Assembly (NCBI RefSeq): GCF_017814945.1
Contig: NZ_JAGIPX010000026.1
Location: 1 to 64,000 of the forward strand
Direction of reading: 5' to 3'
DNA length: 64,000 bases
Source: Paraburkholderia sp. LEh10
GTDB lineage: Bacteria > Pseudomonadota > Gammaproteobacteria > Burkholderiales > Burkholderiaceae
Shown here piece by piece: positions 1 to 8,603 of this stretch. Positions within the stretch are counted from its first letter, which is position 1. Each line of letters opens with the position of its first letter. Below the pieces are notes generated by a model. The model had not been told where the DNA came from. It saw only the letters and a program-made list of their open reading frames with translations, and made no database searches. The position numbers were made by a program, and so were the translations under genes.

Positions 1-74
1 AGGCCGACCAGGGCTGCGACTTCGACTTTCTGGTGGGCTGCCGCGGTGCAGAGGTGCCCGCGCATTCGCATTGA
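1..74 (+). CDS. C-terminal end of an unidentified protein (partial)
   Basis: An open frame runs in from the left edge and stops at TGA 72-74. About 23 residues are visible, ending in AEVPAHSH. The codons have G/C-rich third positions like the neighbouring genes, which supports real coding. The fragment is too short to assign a family. The convergent GntR-type regulator may control this gene, since FCD regulators often lie beside sugar-acid or organic-acid catabolic genes; that link is inference only. Confidence 0.4.
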   Translation, partial: ADQGCDFDFLVGCRGAEVPAHSH

Positions 75-98
75 ACGCGCCGCACGGCGCAACGTAGC

Positions 99-827
99 TC
101 AGGTCACGCTATGCGTGCCGATGCCGAGAATCGTATCGGCGTCGGCGCTCGCGTGTTCGAGCTGCACGAGGCTCGCCTGACGCGCGCCGAGCGCATCGCG
201 ATTCTGGATCGCGGTGAGAATCGCCTTATGGCGCGGCAGCGACAGCGCATGCGTGTCGGGATGGCGGCTCGTCAGCTTGATCGACTCCGTCAGCGCGAGC
301 GACATCATGTTGCCGATGTAGGCGAGCATGTCGTTGTGCGTCGCCGCCATGATCGCGCGGTGGAATTCCAGATCGGGTTCGAGCAGATCGCCGGCGCTTT
401 GCGCGCGTTCCATGCGGTCGTACGCGGAGCCAATGCGCGCGAGGTCGTCGTCGGTTGCAGCCGTCGCGGCCAGCGCGGCCGCTGCCGGCTCGATGATGCG
501 GCGCACCGTCATCAGCGACAGAAAGAACTCCCCTTCGGGGATACTGTTGAGCGTCCAGTAGAGCACATCGGGATCGAGCATGTGCCACTCTTCGCGCTTG
601 CGCACGACACTGCCGACGCGCGGCTTCGACACCACCAGCCCTTTCGCCACGAGCACGCGCGTCGCCTCACGCAGCACAGGCCGGCTCACGCCGTACTTTT
701 CACATAGCGTCGCTTCGGCGGGCAGGCGTTCGCCCGGCCCCAGCCGGCCGCTGACGATTTCGATGCCGAGTTCCTGCACGATCCGCGCATGCAGGCTTTT
801 GCGTTGCTGAAGATGCCGGTAGTCCAT
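99..827 (-). CDS. FadR/GntR-family transcriptional regulator (FCD domain)
   Basis: A 242-residue ligand-responsive DNA-binding repressor or activator. Residues about 10-75 form the GntR winged helix (ERLPAEATLCEKYGVSRPVLREA, then a wing ending KPRVGSVV). Residues about 100-225 form the helical FCD ligand-binding domain, with the usual EFHRAI and RHKAI stretches that carry metal-binding His/Asp residues in the family. Length is typical. The upstream region (828-945) has nested inverted repeats that may be its operator. DgoR-like and LldR-like regulators share this architecture, so the effector is probably a small carboxylate or sugar acid, but it cannot be named. Confidence 0.85.
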   Translation of the reverse strand: MDYRHLQQRKSLHARIVQELGIEIVSGRLGPGERLPAEATLCEKYGVSRPVLREATRVLVAKGLVVSKPRVGSVVRKREEWHMLDPDVLYWTLNSIPEGEFFLSLMTVRRIIEPAAAALAATAATDDDLARIGSAYDRMERAQSAGDLLEPDLEFHRAIMAATHNDMLAYIGNMMSLALTESIKLTSRHPDTHALSLPRHKAILTAIQNRDALGARQASLVQLEHASADADTILGIGTHSVT

Positions 828-904
828 GATGTATTTGTTGTGGCCGTGCGTATGCGGATAGCTGTATCGATGCCGCTGCGGACGCCCTCGACGCAGCCCG
901 TGAG

Positions 905-944
905 ATGTCCCCTGTTAGCTATGCAAGCATAGCATGGGGGACAT
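905..944. promoter_or_regulatory. nested inverted repeats upstream of the GntR regulator
   Basis: Two inverted repeats sit one inside the other: ATGTCCCC (905-912) with GGGGACAT (937-944), and GCTATGC (918-924) with GCATAGC (927-933). They lie about 80 bp upstream of the GntR-family start. GntR regulators bind short palindromes, so this is a candidate auto-operator; binding is inferred from position and symmetry only. Confidence 0.45.
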
Positions 945-1156
945 GCGCCGCCTGCTGCTTTGACAATGGATGCAAGCTCACCATTATCGGGGGTTCTCAT
1001 GTCGTCGTCAGTGCGCTGCGCCGCGTTGGGTTCATTTTTTGCTTGATCGATGTCAGGCCGCCTGCTTTACTCGATTCTGAATACATGAAGAACGGGCGGC
1101 CAGCCGCGGTCTCGCCTTCGATCCGGCATGGACCATCAGACCAATGGAGCACGGCA

Positions 1157-1393
1157 ATGAAGCTCAAATCGCTAGCCTTGCTTGTTGCGTGCGTGGCGGC
1201 CGCGAACGTCGGGACGGCCGCCACGCGCGACGAACAGACCAAGGCCTGCAAGCACGACGCGATCAAGTTCTGCGCGATCCATATCCCGAACAAGGAGAAG
1301 ATCGAAGCGTGCATGAAGGCCCACTACGACAAGCTGTCGCCGAAGTGTCAGGCGATGTTCGATCCCCCTGACGACAGCCAGTCGGCCAGCTAG
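1157..1393 (+). CDS. small exported cysteine-containing protein
   Basis: A 78-residue protein with a clear N-terminal signal peptide: Lys-rich start, hydrophobic core, and a likely cleavage after VGTAA near residue 20. The mature part has four cysteines (CKHDAIKFC, then two single Cys), suggesting two disulfides in the periplasm. The start was chosen at the ATG directly before MKLKSLALL because the longer open frame upstream has no signal-like N-terminus. It ends 3 bp before the convergent asparaginase gene. Function unknown. Confidence 0.6.
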   Translation: MKLKSLALLVACVAAANVGTAATRDEQTKACKHDAIKFCAIHIPNKEKIEACMKAHYDKLSPKCQAMFDPPDDSQSAS

Positions 1394-1396
1394 CGC

Positions 1397-2446
1397 CTAG
1401 CGGATTTCGGCGAGCGCCACGCCCACTTCGACGCGGCCCGTTTCGAGGCCGACCGTGTTGCGCATGCTTCGCAAACGGAAGGGATCGAGCGCGCGATGCA
1501 CCTCTTCATCGCCGATGCCGAGTTTCATCAGCAGTTCCGCGACGATCGCATAGAGGATCGTCGAGTTGCCGTCTTCGACCTTCACTGCAATGCCGAGCGC
1601 GCCCTTCGCGCCGAGCTTTTCCGTCTGCGCCGACGCGCGCACGCCGATCGCATAGCTGGCGTCCGCGCCGACCTTTGCGGCCAGTGCGCCACGCGACGCC
1701 TGCATCAGCGTCGTGCAGAACCGCCCCTCGCCCGCGACCATCTCCGGATGGGCCGTCATCGCGCGATAGATGCGCGCAAGCGCCTCGTCTCTCGCCGAAC
1801 GCTGCGGCGCGTGCATGTCGGCCGCGCGCGCGAGCTTCATGTATAGGCGCGCGAGCCGGTCGAGCGGGAACGCGGGCGTCGGCAGATTGCAGCCGTCGAC
1901 GGCCCATTGCACGCCGTCGTCGGGCAGGTCGCACGCCTGCGCGACCGTGTGCTTGACGAGCCGTTGCAGCGGATGTTCGGCGAGATGATAGTCGGCGAGC
2001 GCCGCGCCCATTGCCCGTGCGCCCGCCAGCATGCCCGCGTGCTTGCCCGAGCAGTTGCTGCATACGGCGCCCGGCACGAAGTCGCGTCGGATCCATTCGC
2101 GATAGACGGCATCGGAAATGGGCGGATGTCCGCCGCAACGCAAATCGGCCTCGGTGGCCTGCGCCTTCGCGAGCATGCGCCGCGCGCGTTCGATATGCCG
2201 CTCTTCGCTGTTGTGCGAGCCGCACATCAGCGCGAGATCGGCGTCGTCGAATCCGAAGCGCTCGAGCGCGCCTGTTTCGACGACGGCGAGCGCCTGAGCC
2301 GGCTTGGCCGCCGACCTGACCAGCGTGACGCGCGACGGGTCGCCCGACGCATGCAGCACGCGCCCTTCAGTATCGACGACGGCAACATGTGCGATATGCG
2401 TGTTCTCCACGACATCGCCACGATAAACGGTTGCTGCTACGGCCAT
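1397..2446 (-). CDS. L-asparaginase II family protein
   Basis: A 349-residue member of the Asparaginase_II family (Rhizobium etli AnsA type), predicted to hydrolyse L-asparagine to aspartate and ammonia. It is unrelated to the E. coli AnsA/AnsB fold. Family hallmarks are visible: VYRGDVVE near the N-terminus, LVRSAAKPAQALA, MCGSHNSEERH, and CSNCSGKHAGML, the conserved Cys/Ser/Lys segment. The start at 2446 is favoured over longer frames because a strong GGAGGAG ribosome site lies 4-12 bases upstream. No signal peptide, so cytoplasmic. Confidence 0.85.
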   Translation of the reverse strand: MAVAATVYRGDVVENTHIAHVAVVDTEGRVLHASGDPSRVTLVRSAAKPAQALAVVETGALERFGFDDADLALMCGSHNSEERHIERARRMLAKAQATEADLRCGGHPPISDAVYREWIRRDFVPGAVCSNCSGKHAGMLAGARAMGAALADYHLAEHPLQRLVKHTVAQACDLPDDGVQWAVDGCNLPTPAFPLDRLARLYMKLARAADMHAPQRSARDEALARIYRAMTAHPEMVAGEGRFCTTLMQASRGALAAKVGADASYAIGVRASAQTEKLGAKGALGIAVKVEDGNSTILYAIVAELLMKLGIGDEEVHRALDPFRLRSMRNTVGLETGRVEVGVALAEIR

Positions 2447-2742
2447 CCGGGTCTCCTCCTTTCGTGTCACGTTCGTTCGGTTGGGACAACTGCCCATCCC
2501 AGCCGGATTCTACCGGCATGCCCCTGCCAGGCGCGATCCGTGCATGTCGTATACATTGGATCGCGCGGAATGCCGATTGCCTTCGGGCCGCGTTCGTCCG
2601 CATTCGTCCATGTTGAGCCGCGCAAGCGGAATCGATCGCAACGCCTTTTCAAGTGCCCTTCGACTTGAGAGAACAGCAACCAACTTGCATGCGACCCGAG
2701 TACGGCGCGAATGCGCCCACTCCGGTCGACGGGAGAAAAGAA

Positions 2743-3060
2743 ATGCACATCGCCAGAAAACTGATCGTCCTCTTCGCCTCGGCCTCGCTCGGCATCGGCG
2801 CAATTGCACCGGCGTACGCGCAAAACACGGACGCTTCGGGTGGAGACAATGCGGCCACCGCAGGCGCTGCCGCGTCTGCTGCGAAGCCGACCAAGGCGCA
2901 GCGCAAGCAGGCCCGCAAGGAAGCGCGCGCGAAGAAGAACGCCGAATTGAAGAAGCTCGAAGACGCGGGATACAAGCCTACTGCCAATGATCCGAATTAC
3001 CCGCAGGATTTGCAAAACGCGCAGAAAAAAGCGGGCATTGGACAAGGCGCAAGCCAGTAA
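2743..3060 (+). CDS. DUF4148-like small exported protein
   Basis: A 105-residue protein with a signal peptide ending AYAQ near residue 26. An Ala-rich stretch follows, then a strongly basic segment (KAQRKQARKEARAKKNAELKK is its core) and a C-terminal LEDAGYKPTANDPNYPQDLQ segment. The last part resembles the DUF4148 family of small periplasmic proteins common in Burkholderia. The ATG at 2743 follows GGGAGAAAAG, a good ribosome site. Function unknown. Confidence 0.6.
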   Translation: MHIARKLIVLFASASLGIGAIAPAYAQNTDASGGDNAATAGAAASAAKPTKAQRKQARKEARAKKNAELKKLEDAGYKPTANDPNYPQDLQNAQKKAGIGQGASQ

Positions 3061-3077
3061 GCACGTTCGATTCGATT

Positions 3078-3106
3078 GCCGCGCGCGATTTCTTTTTGCG
3101 CGCGGC
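3078..3106 (+). terminator. stem-loop after the DUF4148-like gene
   Basis: A perfect 9-bp stem (3078-3086 with 3098-3106) closes an AT-rich loop of 11 bases, 18 bp after the stop codon. There is no strong U-run after it, so it may stabilise the mRNA or terminate weakly. Confidence 0.4.
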
Positions 3107-3150
3107 GTTATTACGCGCTGAGTACTTTGTGACCATTCGGCCCGAACGCG

Positions 3151-3306
3151 GCGGGCGAGCGCTCTAGCGAAGTTCTCGGGCTCGGACTGCATATCGTCCA
3201 CAAGATCGTGCACATGCACGGCGGCAACGTCGCTGCCCGGTCGAACGAAGCCGGCACGGTGTTCAAGGTCGAACTGCCGCGCACGGCGCAAAGCTGCGTG
3301 CGATAA
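3151..3306 (+). pseudogene. remnant of a sensor histidine kinase (HATPase C-terminus)
   Basis: The open frame ending at TAA 3304-3306 encodes about 45 residues matching the end of a histidine-kinase ATPase domain: the G2 box LGLGLHIVHKIVHMHGG, then a closing strand GTVFKVELPRT. The rest of the kinase is absent upstream; the preceding DNA is another gene and its stem-loop. This is a decay fragment of a two-component sensor, probably left by a deletion. No response regulator remains beside it. Confidence 0.65.
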
Positions 3307-3521
3307 ACGCTGCGTGCGCGGGTGCGCCGCGCTTTCGAAACGGTTCGTAATGAACGGGGCGGCCGTGGGCAGCCGCAGCGCAGCCTTGACCCGCGAGGGC
3401 TAGCGTTGGCGCCCCGTTTCGCGCGCAACGCGCGGTGGGGGGCTCGTTGTCTGGGGAATAACGGCTTGCGGCCAAACCGCACTACAATGCTTGCCGTCCG
3501 ATGCTCGTCAGTGTGTCCACC

Positions 3522-4391
3522 ATGTCCAGCCGCCGTTCCCGAGCCGCTCTCGTGTCGATCCTGCCTGTGCTTGCCGCGCTAGGCGCGTGCTCGACGCCGC
3601 CCAAGGCAAAGCTGCAGGAAGACTTCATCAGCAACGGCACGAGCCCGTACACGCGCACGTTCGAGGTCACGAGCACGGAAGCGTGCGAAGGCGCGCGCCG
3701 CGCGCTATTGAGCCAGGGCTACATGACGACGCTGGTGCGCCCGGACAGCGTCGATGCGACCAAGAATTTCCAGCCGGCCAGCGACTCTCACTTCACGGTC
3801 GAATTTCACATCGTCTGCACGGCGGGCGACGATGCGACGAACAGCAGCATCGTCTACGCGAACGCGGTGCAGAACGGTTATGCGTTGAAAAAGAGCGATA
3901 CGTCGGCGAGCGTCGGACTAAGCGTGCTCGGCTCGTTGTCGCTGCCGATCCGCTCGAATAGCGACGCGATGGTGAAGATCTCCAGCGAGACGATCCAGAC
4001 GGGCAGGTTCTACGACGGTTTCTTCGATCTCGTCGGCCACTATCTGGCGAACGTGGTGCGCAGCGCGCCCGTGCCGGACGCGACCGTCAGCGTCACGCCG
4101 ATGCCGCCGCCCGCCGCCGCTCCCGCGCTGGTCGTCACGCCGATGCCGGCTACACCGGGCGGCAACGTGGCGCCCGTCATCATGCCGGCCGCGCAAACGG
4201 CTTCCGCCGACCCGGCCGCGCCTGCTTCAGCGACGAGCGCTTCAGCGGCCACGCCCGCCCCGGCGGCACCCGTGCACGAAGCGGCGCTCCCGCCAGAGCC
4301 GGCGCCACCGCACCAAACGACGACCGCGCTCGACGCCACGCCCGCTATCGCCGCGTCACCCGCTTCGAGCGCCGCCGCGTCGCCGCAGTGA
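3522..4391 (+). CDS. DUF2242-type lipoprotein
   Basis: A 289-residue predicted lipoprotein. The lipobox LAALGAC lies near residues 20-26. A globular domain follows (residues about 40-185: FEVTSTEACEGARRALLSQGY, a core resembling DUF2242). The C-terminus is a long Ala/Pro-rich disordered tail of about 100 residues, probably spanning periplasm or peptidoglycan. The start at 3522 gives a compact signal peptide; a Met 21 bases earlier is possible. It is followed by a strong terminator, so it is likely monocistronic. Role unknown. Confidence 0.7.
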   Translation: MSSRRSRAALVSILPVLAALGACSTPPKAKLQEDFISNGTSPYTRTFEVTSTEACEGARRALLSQGYMTTLVRPDSVDATKNFQPASDSHFTVEFHIVCTAGDDATNSSIVYANAVQNGYALKKSDTSASVGLSVLGSLSLPIRSNSDAMVKISSETIQTGRFYDGFFDLVGHYLANVVRSAPVPDATVSVTPMPPPAAAPALVVTPMPATPGGNVAPVIMPAAQTASADPAAPASATSASAATPAPAAPVHEAALPPEPAPPHQTTTALDATPAIAASPASSAAASPQ

Positions 4392-4426
4392 TGCGGTGCG
4401 TGGATGAGCCACGCGAAGCGCCATCG

Positions 4427-4460
4427 AAAATCGCCGTTATCACACGGCGATTTTTTATTT
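4427..4460 (+). terminator. intrinsic terminator after the DUF2242 lipoprotein gene
   Basis: AAAATCGCCGT (4427-4437) pairs with ACGGCGATTTT (4444-4454) and runs directly into a T-rich tract, a classic rho-independent terminator 36 bp past the stop. Confidence 0.8.
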
Positions 4461-4734
4461 TCGTCCCGATGATGGTAAGCATGCGCGGCGCGTATTGATG
4501 CGCCGAAATGTGCTCGGCCGCGCGCCTCGCGAGGAACGCACGGCTTTTTTCAACCCGAAACGTCGAGCCCGATCGTTTCGCGCGGCGGCACATTCGCCTC
4601 GAACCAAATTGAAAAACGCCCCTCCCACGTTTGACTCGTTTCTGATATTGGTTGAAGCGCGTAGCTGTTGCGCTCGCGCGATCACACGTGCAAATCCGCA
4701 TGTCCCCTCAATGCTTCATAGTCGGAGAACGACA

Positions 4735-5322
4735 ATGCAAAGAAGACACTTCGTAACAGCAAGTGCCGTGGCACTCGCCTACGGCGGTCTGCTGATGTCG
4801 GGCTGCACCACCACCAAGAGCAGCGGGGAATCCGCCGCAACCGACATGTCCAAGCGGCAGTCCATCGACTCCAGCGTCGACGGCGCGCTGGCGAAGCTGT
4901 ATACGACCGTGCAAGGCTCGCGTGAACTGGTTGGCAAGGCGCGCGGGGTGCTCGTGTTTCCTTCCGTGCTGCAGGTCGGCTTCGTCGTCGGCGGACAGTA
5001 TGGCGAAGGCGCGCTGCGTATCGGCGGCAGCACGGCGGGCTACTACAGCACGGTTTCCGGCTCGTTCGGCCTGACGGCGGGCGCGCAGTCGAAGGCGATC
5101 ATCTTCCTGTTCATGACGCAGGACGCGCTCGACACATTCCGGAACGCGAAGGGCTGGTCCGCAGGGGCGGATGCGTCGGTGGCGCTGATCAAGGTCGGCG
5201 CGAACGGCCAGATCGACACATCGACGGCAACGGCGCCCGTCGAGGCCATCGTAATGACGAACACCGGTCTGATGGGCGACGTGTCCCTTTCGGGCACCAA
5301 GGTCTCAAAGCTGAACATCTGA
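4735..5322 (+). CDS. SYLF-domain lipoprotein (BPSL1445/YSC84-like)
   Basis: A 195-residue protein with a lipobox (LLMSGC near residue 23) and a SYLF (YSC84-type) domain over most of its length: GKARGVLVFPSVLQVGFVVGGQYGEG, then SKAIIFLFMTQDALDTF. SYLF domains bind lipids; B. pseudomallei BPSL1445 is a surface antigen of this family. The start at 4735 follows a CGGAGAA ribosome site. The open frame extends 240 bases further upstream but that part has no family resemblance. A bidirectional terminator follows. Confidence 0.8.
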   Translation: MQRRHFVTASAVALAYGGLLMSGCTTTKSSGESAATDMSKRQSIDSSVDGALAKLYTTVQGSRELVGKARGVLVFPSVLQVGFVVGGQYGEGALRIGGSTAGYYSTVSGSFGLTAGAQSKAIIFLFMTQDALDTFRNAKGWSAGADASVALIKVGANGQIDTSTATAPVEAIVMTNTGLMGDVSLSGTKVSKLNI

Positions 5323-5366
5323 ACGGCGCGTCGCGCTTTATCCCCGTTCGATCCGCGCATATAAAG

Positions 5367-5402
5367 CGGCTCGCCGCGACAATCGGCGAGCCGTTTCCTT
5401 TT
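5367..5402. terminator. terminator between convergent genes
   Basis: CGGCTCGCCG (5367-5376) pairs with CGGCGAGCCG (5384-5393), followed by a T-rich tract. It lies between the SYLF gene and the convergent GlxA-type regulator. Confidence 0.75.
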
Positions 5403-5456
5403 GCATTCGGACGATGCGGCGCAGCGAAAGCCGGTTGCAGTTTGCAGCCGCGTCCC

Positions 5457-6398
5457 TCATTCGGGGCCGCGCGCCATGCGCTGGATCGCCTGAGGCGGCT
5501 GGCCGAACGCGCGCAAGAACGCCCGGCGCATGCGCTCGCGATCGCCGAAGCCCGTGTCGCGTGCAACCACGTCGACGCCGTGCCGCCCCGTTTCGAGCAT
5601 CAGGCGCGCCGCCTCGACGCGCAACCGCTCGACGGCCTTCGCGGGCGTCTGCCCCGTTTCCTCCCTGAATGCGCGCGTGAACTGGCGCGGGCTCAGATGC
5701 GCGGCGTCCGCGAGCTGCTCGACGGAAAGCGGCGTATTCAGGTTGCGCCGCGCGTATGAGAGCGCCGTCTGGATGCGGTCGGACTTCGGCTCCAGTTCGA
5801 GCAGCGCCGAAAACTGCGACTGCCCGCCCGCGCGCCGGTGATACACGACGAGCTTGCGCGCGACATGCCGCGCGAGCTCCACACCCGCATCCTTTTCGAC
5901 GAACGCCAGCGCAAGGTCGATGCACGCCGTCATGCCCGCCGACGTCCACACGTTGTCGTCGATGATGAAGATTCGGTCCTCCTCGACCTTCACGGCGGGA
6001 TAGCGCCTGCGCATGTCGTCGGCGTAGTACCAGTGCGTGGTTGCGCGCCGGCCGTCGAGCAGCCCGGCTTCGGCCAGATGGAACGCGCCCGTGCAGGCAG
6101 CCGCCACGCGCCGCGCGGACGGCGCCGCGCGCTTCAGAAACGCGATCAGCGACGGCGTCGACGGCTCCAGATCGTTGTCGCCAGCGACGAGAATCGTGTC
6201 ATAGCGGCTGTCGCCGTCGAAAGGCCGGGTCGTCACGGCAAAGCCCGACGAGCACGGCACCTGCCCGCCGTGCTCGGACAGCAGCACGAACTCGTACAGC
6301 GGCTCGCTCACCTCGCGATTCGCGAACTCCAGCACGGTCGTCATGCCGAGATTCATCACCTGAAAACCGGGGAACAGAACGATTCCGACGCGCAGCAT
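5457..6398 (-). CDS. GlxA-family AraC regulator with DJ-1/PfpI domain
   Basis: A 313-residue regulator. Residues about 1-180 are a DJ-1/PfpI-like domain with the nucleophile-elbow sequence AACTGAF (Cys102), normally a ligand sensor in this family. Residues about 205-310 are an AraC DNA-binding domain with two helix-turn-helices (SVEQLADAAHLSPRQFTRAF, DVVARDTGFGDRERMRRAF). It is divergent from the short-chain dehydrogenase gene at 6527, which it probably controls. GlxA relatives respond to quaternary amines or other metabolites; the ligand here is unknown. Confidence 0.88.
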   Translation of the reverse strand: MLRVGIVLFPGFQVMNLGMTTVLEFANREVSEPLYEFVLLSEHGGQVPCSSGFAVTTRPFDGDSRYDTILVAGDNDLEPSTPSLIAFLKRAAPSARRVAAACTGAFHLAEAGLLDGRRATTHWYYADDMRRRYPAVKVEEDRIFIIDDNVWTSAGMTACIDLALAFVEKDAGVELARHVARKLVVYHRRAGGQSQFSALLELEPKSDRIQTALSYARRNLNTPLSVEQLADAAHLSPRQFTRAFREETGQTPAKAVERLRVEAARLMLETGRHGVDVVARDTGFGDRERMRRAFLRAFGQPPQAIQRMARGPE

Positions 6399-6526
6399 GG
6401 CTTCACTCCTGCGATGTCCTAAAAGGTGGCATCTATGACATTGAGGCCGTGTGAGTATGCACCTAATCTGACGGACATGCAGACGACGTTACGTCGATCT
6501 GCACCACTATCCTCAGGAGCATTGAT

Positions 6527-7339
6527 ATGTCGAATTCTTCCAACCCGGCGGCCCACCTCGGTACGGCCGTCGTCACGGGCGCTTCGTCGGGCATCGGCGC
6601 GATCTACGCGGACCGCCTCGCGCGTCGCGGCTACGATCTGATCCTCGTGGCCCGCAACCGCGCACGCCTTGAAACGCTGGCGATGCGCATCACGAACGAA
6701 ACGGGCCGCTCGGTCGAAATCGTCGCCGCCGATCTGAACGACGACGCCGACATCCGGCGCGTGGAAAACGTGCTGCGCACGGACGCGAGCATCACCGTGC
6801 TGGTGAACAACGCGGGCGTCGGTGCGGCCGCGCCGCTGGTCGATGCGAACGTCGACACGATGGAATCGATGATCAAGCTGAACGTCGTCGCGCTGACCCG
6901 GCTCACATACGCGATCGCGCCCGCTTTCGTCGCACGCGGCGGTGGCAGCATCATCAACATCGCGTCAATCGTCGCAATCGCGCCGGAGTTGCTGAACGGC
7001 GTCTATGGCGGCACGAAGGCATTCGTACTCGCGTTCACACAGTCGCTGCATCACGAACTGGCGAGCAAGGGCGTGAAGGTGCAGGCGGTGTTGCCGGGCG
7101 CGACGCGCACCGAGTTCTGGGACGTGGCGGGCCTGCCCGTCGAGCATCTCGACCAGGGCATCGTGATGCCGGCGGAACAGATGGTGGATGCGTCGCTCGT
7201 CGGCTTCGACCGTGGCGAACTGGCGACGATTCCGTCGCTGCCCGATTACGCCGACTGGCAAGCGTTCGAGTCGGCTCGTGCTGCGCTTGGACCAAACCTG
7301 TCGCGTAGCAAGCCGGCTGCGCGGTTCAACGTGGCTTGA
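6527..7339 (+). CDS. short-chain dehydrogenase/reductase
   Basis: A 270-residue classical SDR. It has the cofactor motif TGASSGIG (residues about 18-25), an LVARN segment suggesting NADP(H) preference, the NNAG motif, the catalytic Ser in the IASIVA strand, and YGGTK carrying the Tyr-x3-Lys pair. It resembles cytoplasmic DltE/YdfG-like oxidoreductases. A ribosome site (CAGGAG) precedes the ATG. The divergent GlxA-type regulator shares the 128-bp promoter region. Substrate unknown. Confidence 0.88.
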   Translation: MSNSSNPAAHLGTAVVTGASSGIGAIYADRLARRGYDLILVARNRARLETLAMRITNETGRSVEIVAADLNDDADIRRVENVLRTDASITVLVNNAGVGAAAPLVDANVDTMESMIKLNVVALTRLTYAIAPAFVARGGGSIINIASIVAIAPELLNGVYGGTKAFVLAFTQSLHHELASKGVKVQAVLPGATRTEFWDVAGLPVEHLDQGIVMPAEQMVDASLVGFDRGELATIPSLPDYADWQAFESARAALGPNLSRSKPAARFNVA

Positions 7340-7403
7340 TGCCGTAAGTCGACGGCGTTGGGCGCAGCGCGACAAGGCGAACGCTTTGCGCCCTTCAACG
7401 CGA

Positions 7404-7419
7404 GTTTATGCGCCTAAAC
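7404..7419. promoter_or_regulatory. degenerate parS-like palindrome
   Basis: GTTTATGCGCCTAAAC differs by one base from the perfect palindrome GTTTATGCGCATAAAC, whose core recurs four times around parAB at 53-55 kb. It lies in the gap between two convergent genes, 46 kb from parAB. It may be an outlying weak ParB site or chance. Confidence 0.35.
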
Positions 7420-7463
7420 TTTGCGCCCGCCGCGTCGAGGCTCAAGCGAGCCCAACGCGAAAT

Positions 7464-8534
7464 TCATGCGCCCAGCAGAACGCCCGTGCGGAACGGCCGC
7501 GTGCCCGTCACGCGGCCCAACGGCGCGCCCGCCGTCACGAAGCGGATGGCGCGCCGCATGTAGAACACGCCTTCCGTATTGCTGGTGATCGTCGTGGTCT
7601 CGTCCGTCAGCGGATCGATGATATCGAACAGCGCGTCGCCCGCGCGAATCAGGTCGCCGATGTTCGCGCGATGCACGAGGATCCCGCTGACGGGCGCATA
7701 AAACTGCTCGCTGCCGGCAAGCGGCGTCGCGGGCATCGGCAGTTCGGGCAGCGGCCGCGCGTCGCCCTCGATCGCCTTGCGATACGTCAGATAATCGACG
7801 ATCGCGTCGGCGTCCTGCTGCGCGACTTCGTATGAGACGTCACGCTGCCCGCGGCATTCGATCGTCACGGCAACGGTGCCAGTCGGCACCGGCTTGCCCG
7901 CGGGTATCTCCTGCTGGAAGTGCCACCAGAGCAGGCTGTGCGTTTCATCGACCGCCCGGCCGCCCGAGTTCGTCGCGAGCAGCGACGCTTCCGAGCGCAG
8001 ATAGCGCGCAAGCGGCTCGATCTCCGGCCAGCCCGCTTCGCTCGTGTACACGTGCATCACAGCTTCGAGCGAGCAATGCAGATCGATCACTACGTCCGCA
8101 TCGTAAGAGAGCTTCAGTAGTGCGAGTTGCAGCGACTCGTATTCCGTGAGCGGCTTTTGCGCGTCGAGCTGTTCACGCACCAGTTCGCGGATCAGATCGC
8201 GATTTTCACGCGCGTCCGACCGGAGCCGGTCTTTCGCGCGGTCCAGCAACGACGTGAACGGCATGAAGTGCCGGTTGAAGTTCTTGCCGCTGCCCGCCTC
8301 GAAGCGGCCGAGAAACTGCCCGAGCACATGCTGGCCAAGCCCGACTGGATTGGCGACGGGCATGAGCACGATCTCGGCGTTGAGCACGCCTCGCGCTTCG
8401 AGTTCGACGAGACGGCGCTTGAGCAGCACCGTCGCCAGCATCGCGGGCGTTTCGTCGGCATGCAGCGATGACTGGATGTAGATTTTTTGCCCGCTGTTTT
8501 GCGGGCCGAAATGAAACGCGACGAGTTCGCGCGA
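7464..8534 (-). CDS. AstE/AspA-family zinc hydrolase with missing start codon
   Basis: A succinylglutamate desuccinylase/aspartoacylase-type (M14-related) deacylase. The frame encodes YIQSSLHADETP, whose HADE is the zinc-binding HxxE pair, then the conserved segments VANPVGLGQ, NFNRHF and VVIDLHCSLEAVMH (third zinc ligand), and a C-terminal beta domain. The first ATG in frame (8441) lies after the HADE motif, so starting there would drop two metal ligands. Upstream, the family-like sequence SRELVAFHFGPQNSG is still in frame, but a TGA at 8535-8537 comes before any ATG, GTG or TTG. The gene has lost roughly its first 15 codons, or uses a very unusual start. Confidence 0.65.
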   Translation of the reverse strand, partial: SRELVAFHFGPQNSGQKIYIQSSLHADETPAMLATVLLKRRLVELEARGVLNAEIVLMPVANPVGLGQHVLGQFLGRFEAGSGKNFNRHFMPFTSLLDRAKDRLRSDARENRDLIRELVREQLDAQKPLTEYESLQLALLKLSYDADVVIDLHCSLEAVMHVYTSEAGWPEIEPLARYLRSEASLLATNSGGRAVDETHSLLWWHFQQEIPAGKPVPTGTVAVTIECRGQRDVSYEVAQQDADAIVDYLTYRKAIEGDARPLPELPMPATPLAGSEQFYAPVSGILVHRANIGDLIRAGDALFDIIDPLTDETTTITSNTEGVFYMRRAIRFVTAGAPLGRVTGTRPFRTGVLLGA

Positions 8535-8586
8535 TCAACACTCGCGCGAACACCGTCGAAAGCGCCTTGGCAGCCCTCGCGAAGGC

Positions 8587-8603
8587 TCCCGAAAACCCTC
8601 ACC
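8587..8603 (-). repeat. satellite iteron (exact consensus)
   Basis: TCCCGAAAACCCTCACC is the exact reverse complement of the 17-bp iteron consensus GGTGAGNNTTTTCGGGA of the array at 49.7-51.1 kb. It lies upstream of both the AstE-like gene and the HD-domain gene, 41 kb from the origin and in the opposite orientation. Confidence 0.8.

Noticed and set aside
3342..3480. Possible structured small RNA upstream of the DUF2242 gene (GGGGCG...CGCCCC arms)
   Set aside because: The pairing is imperfect and GC-rich sequence forms such arms easily; no promoter or terminator supports a separate RNA.
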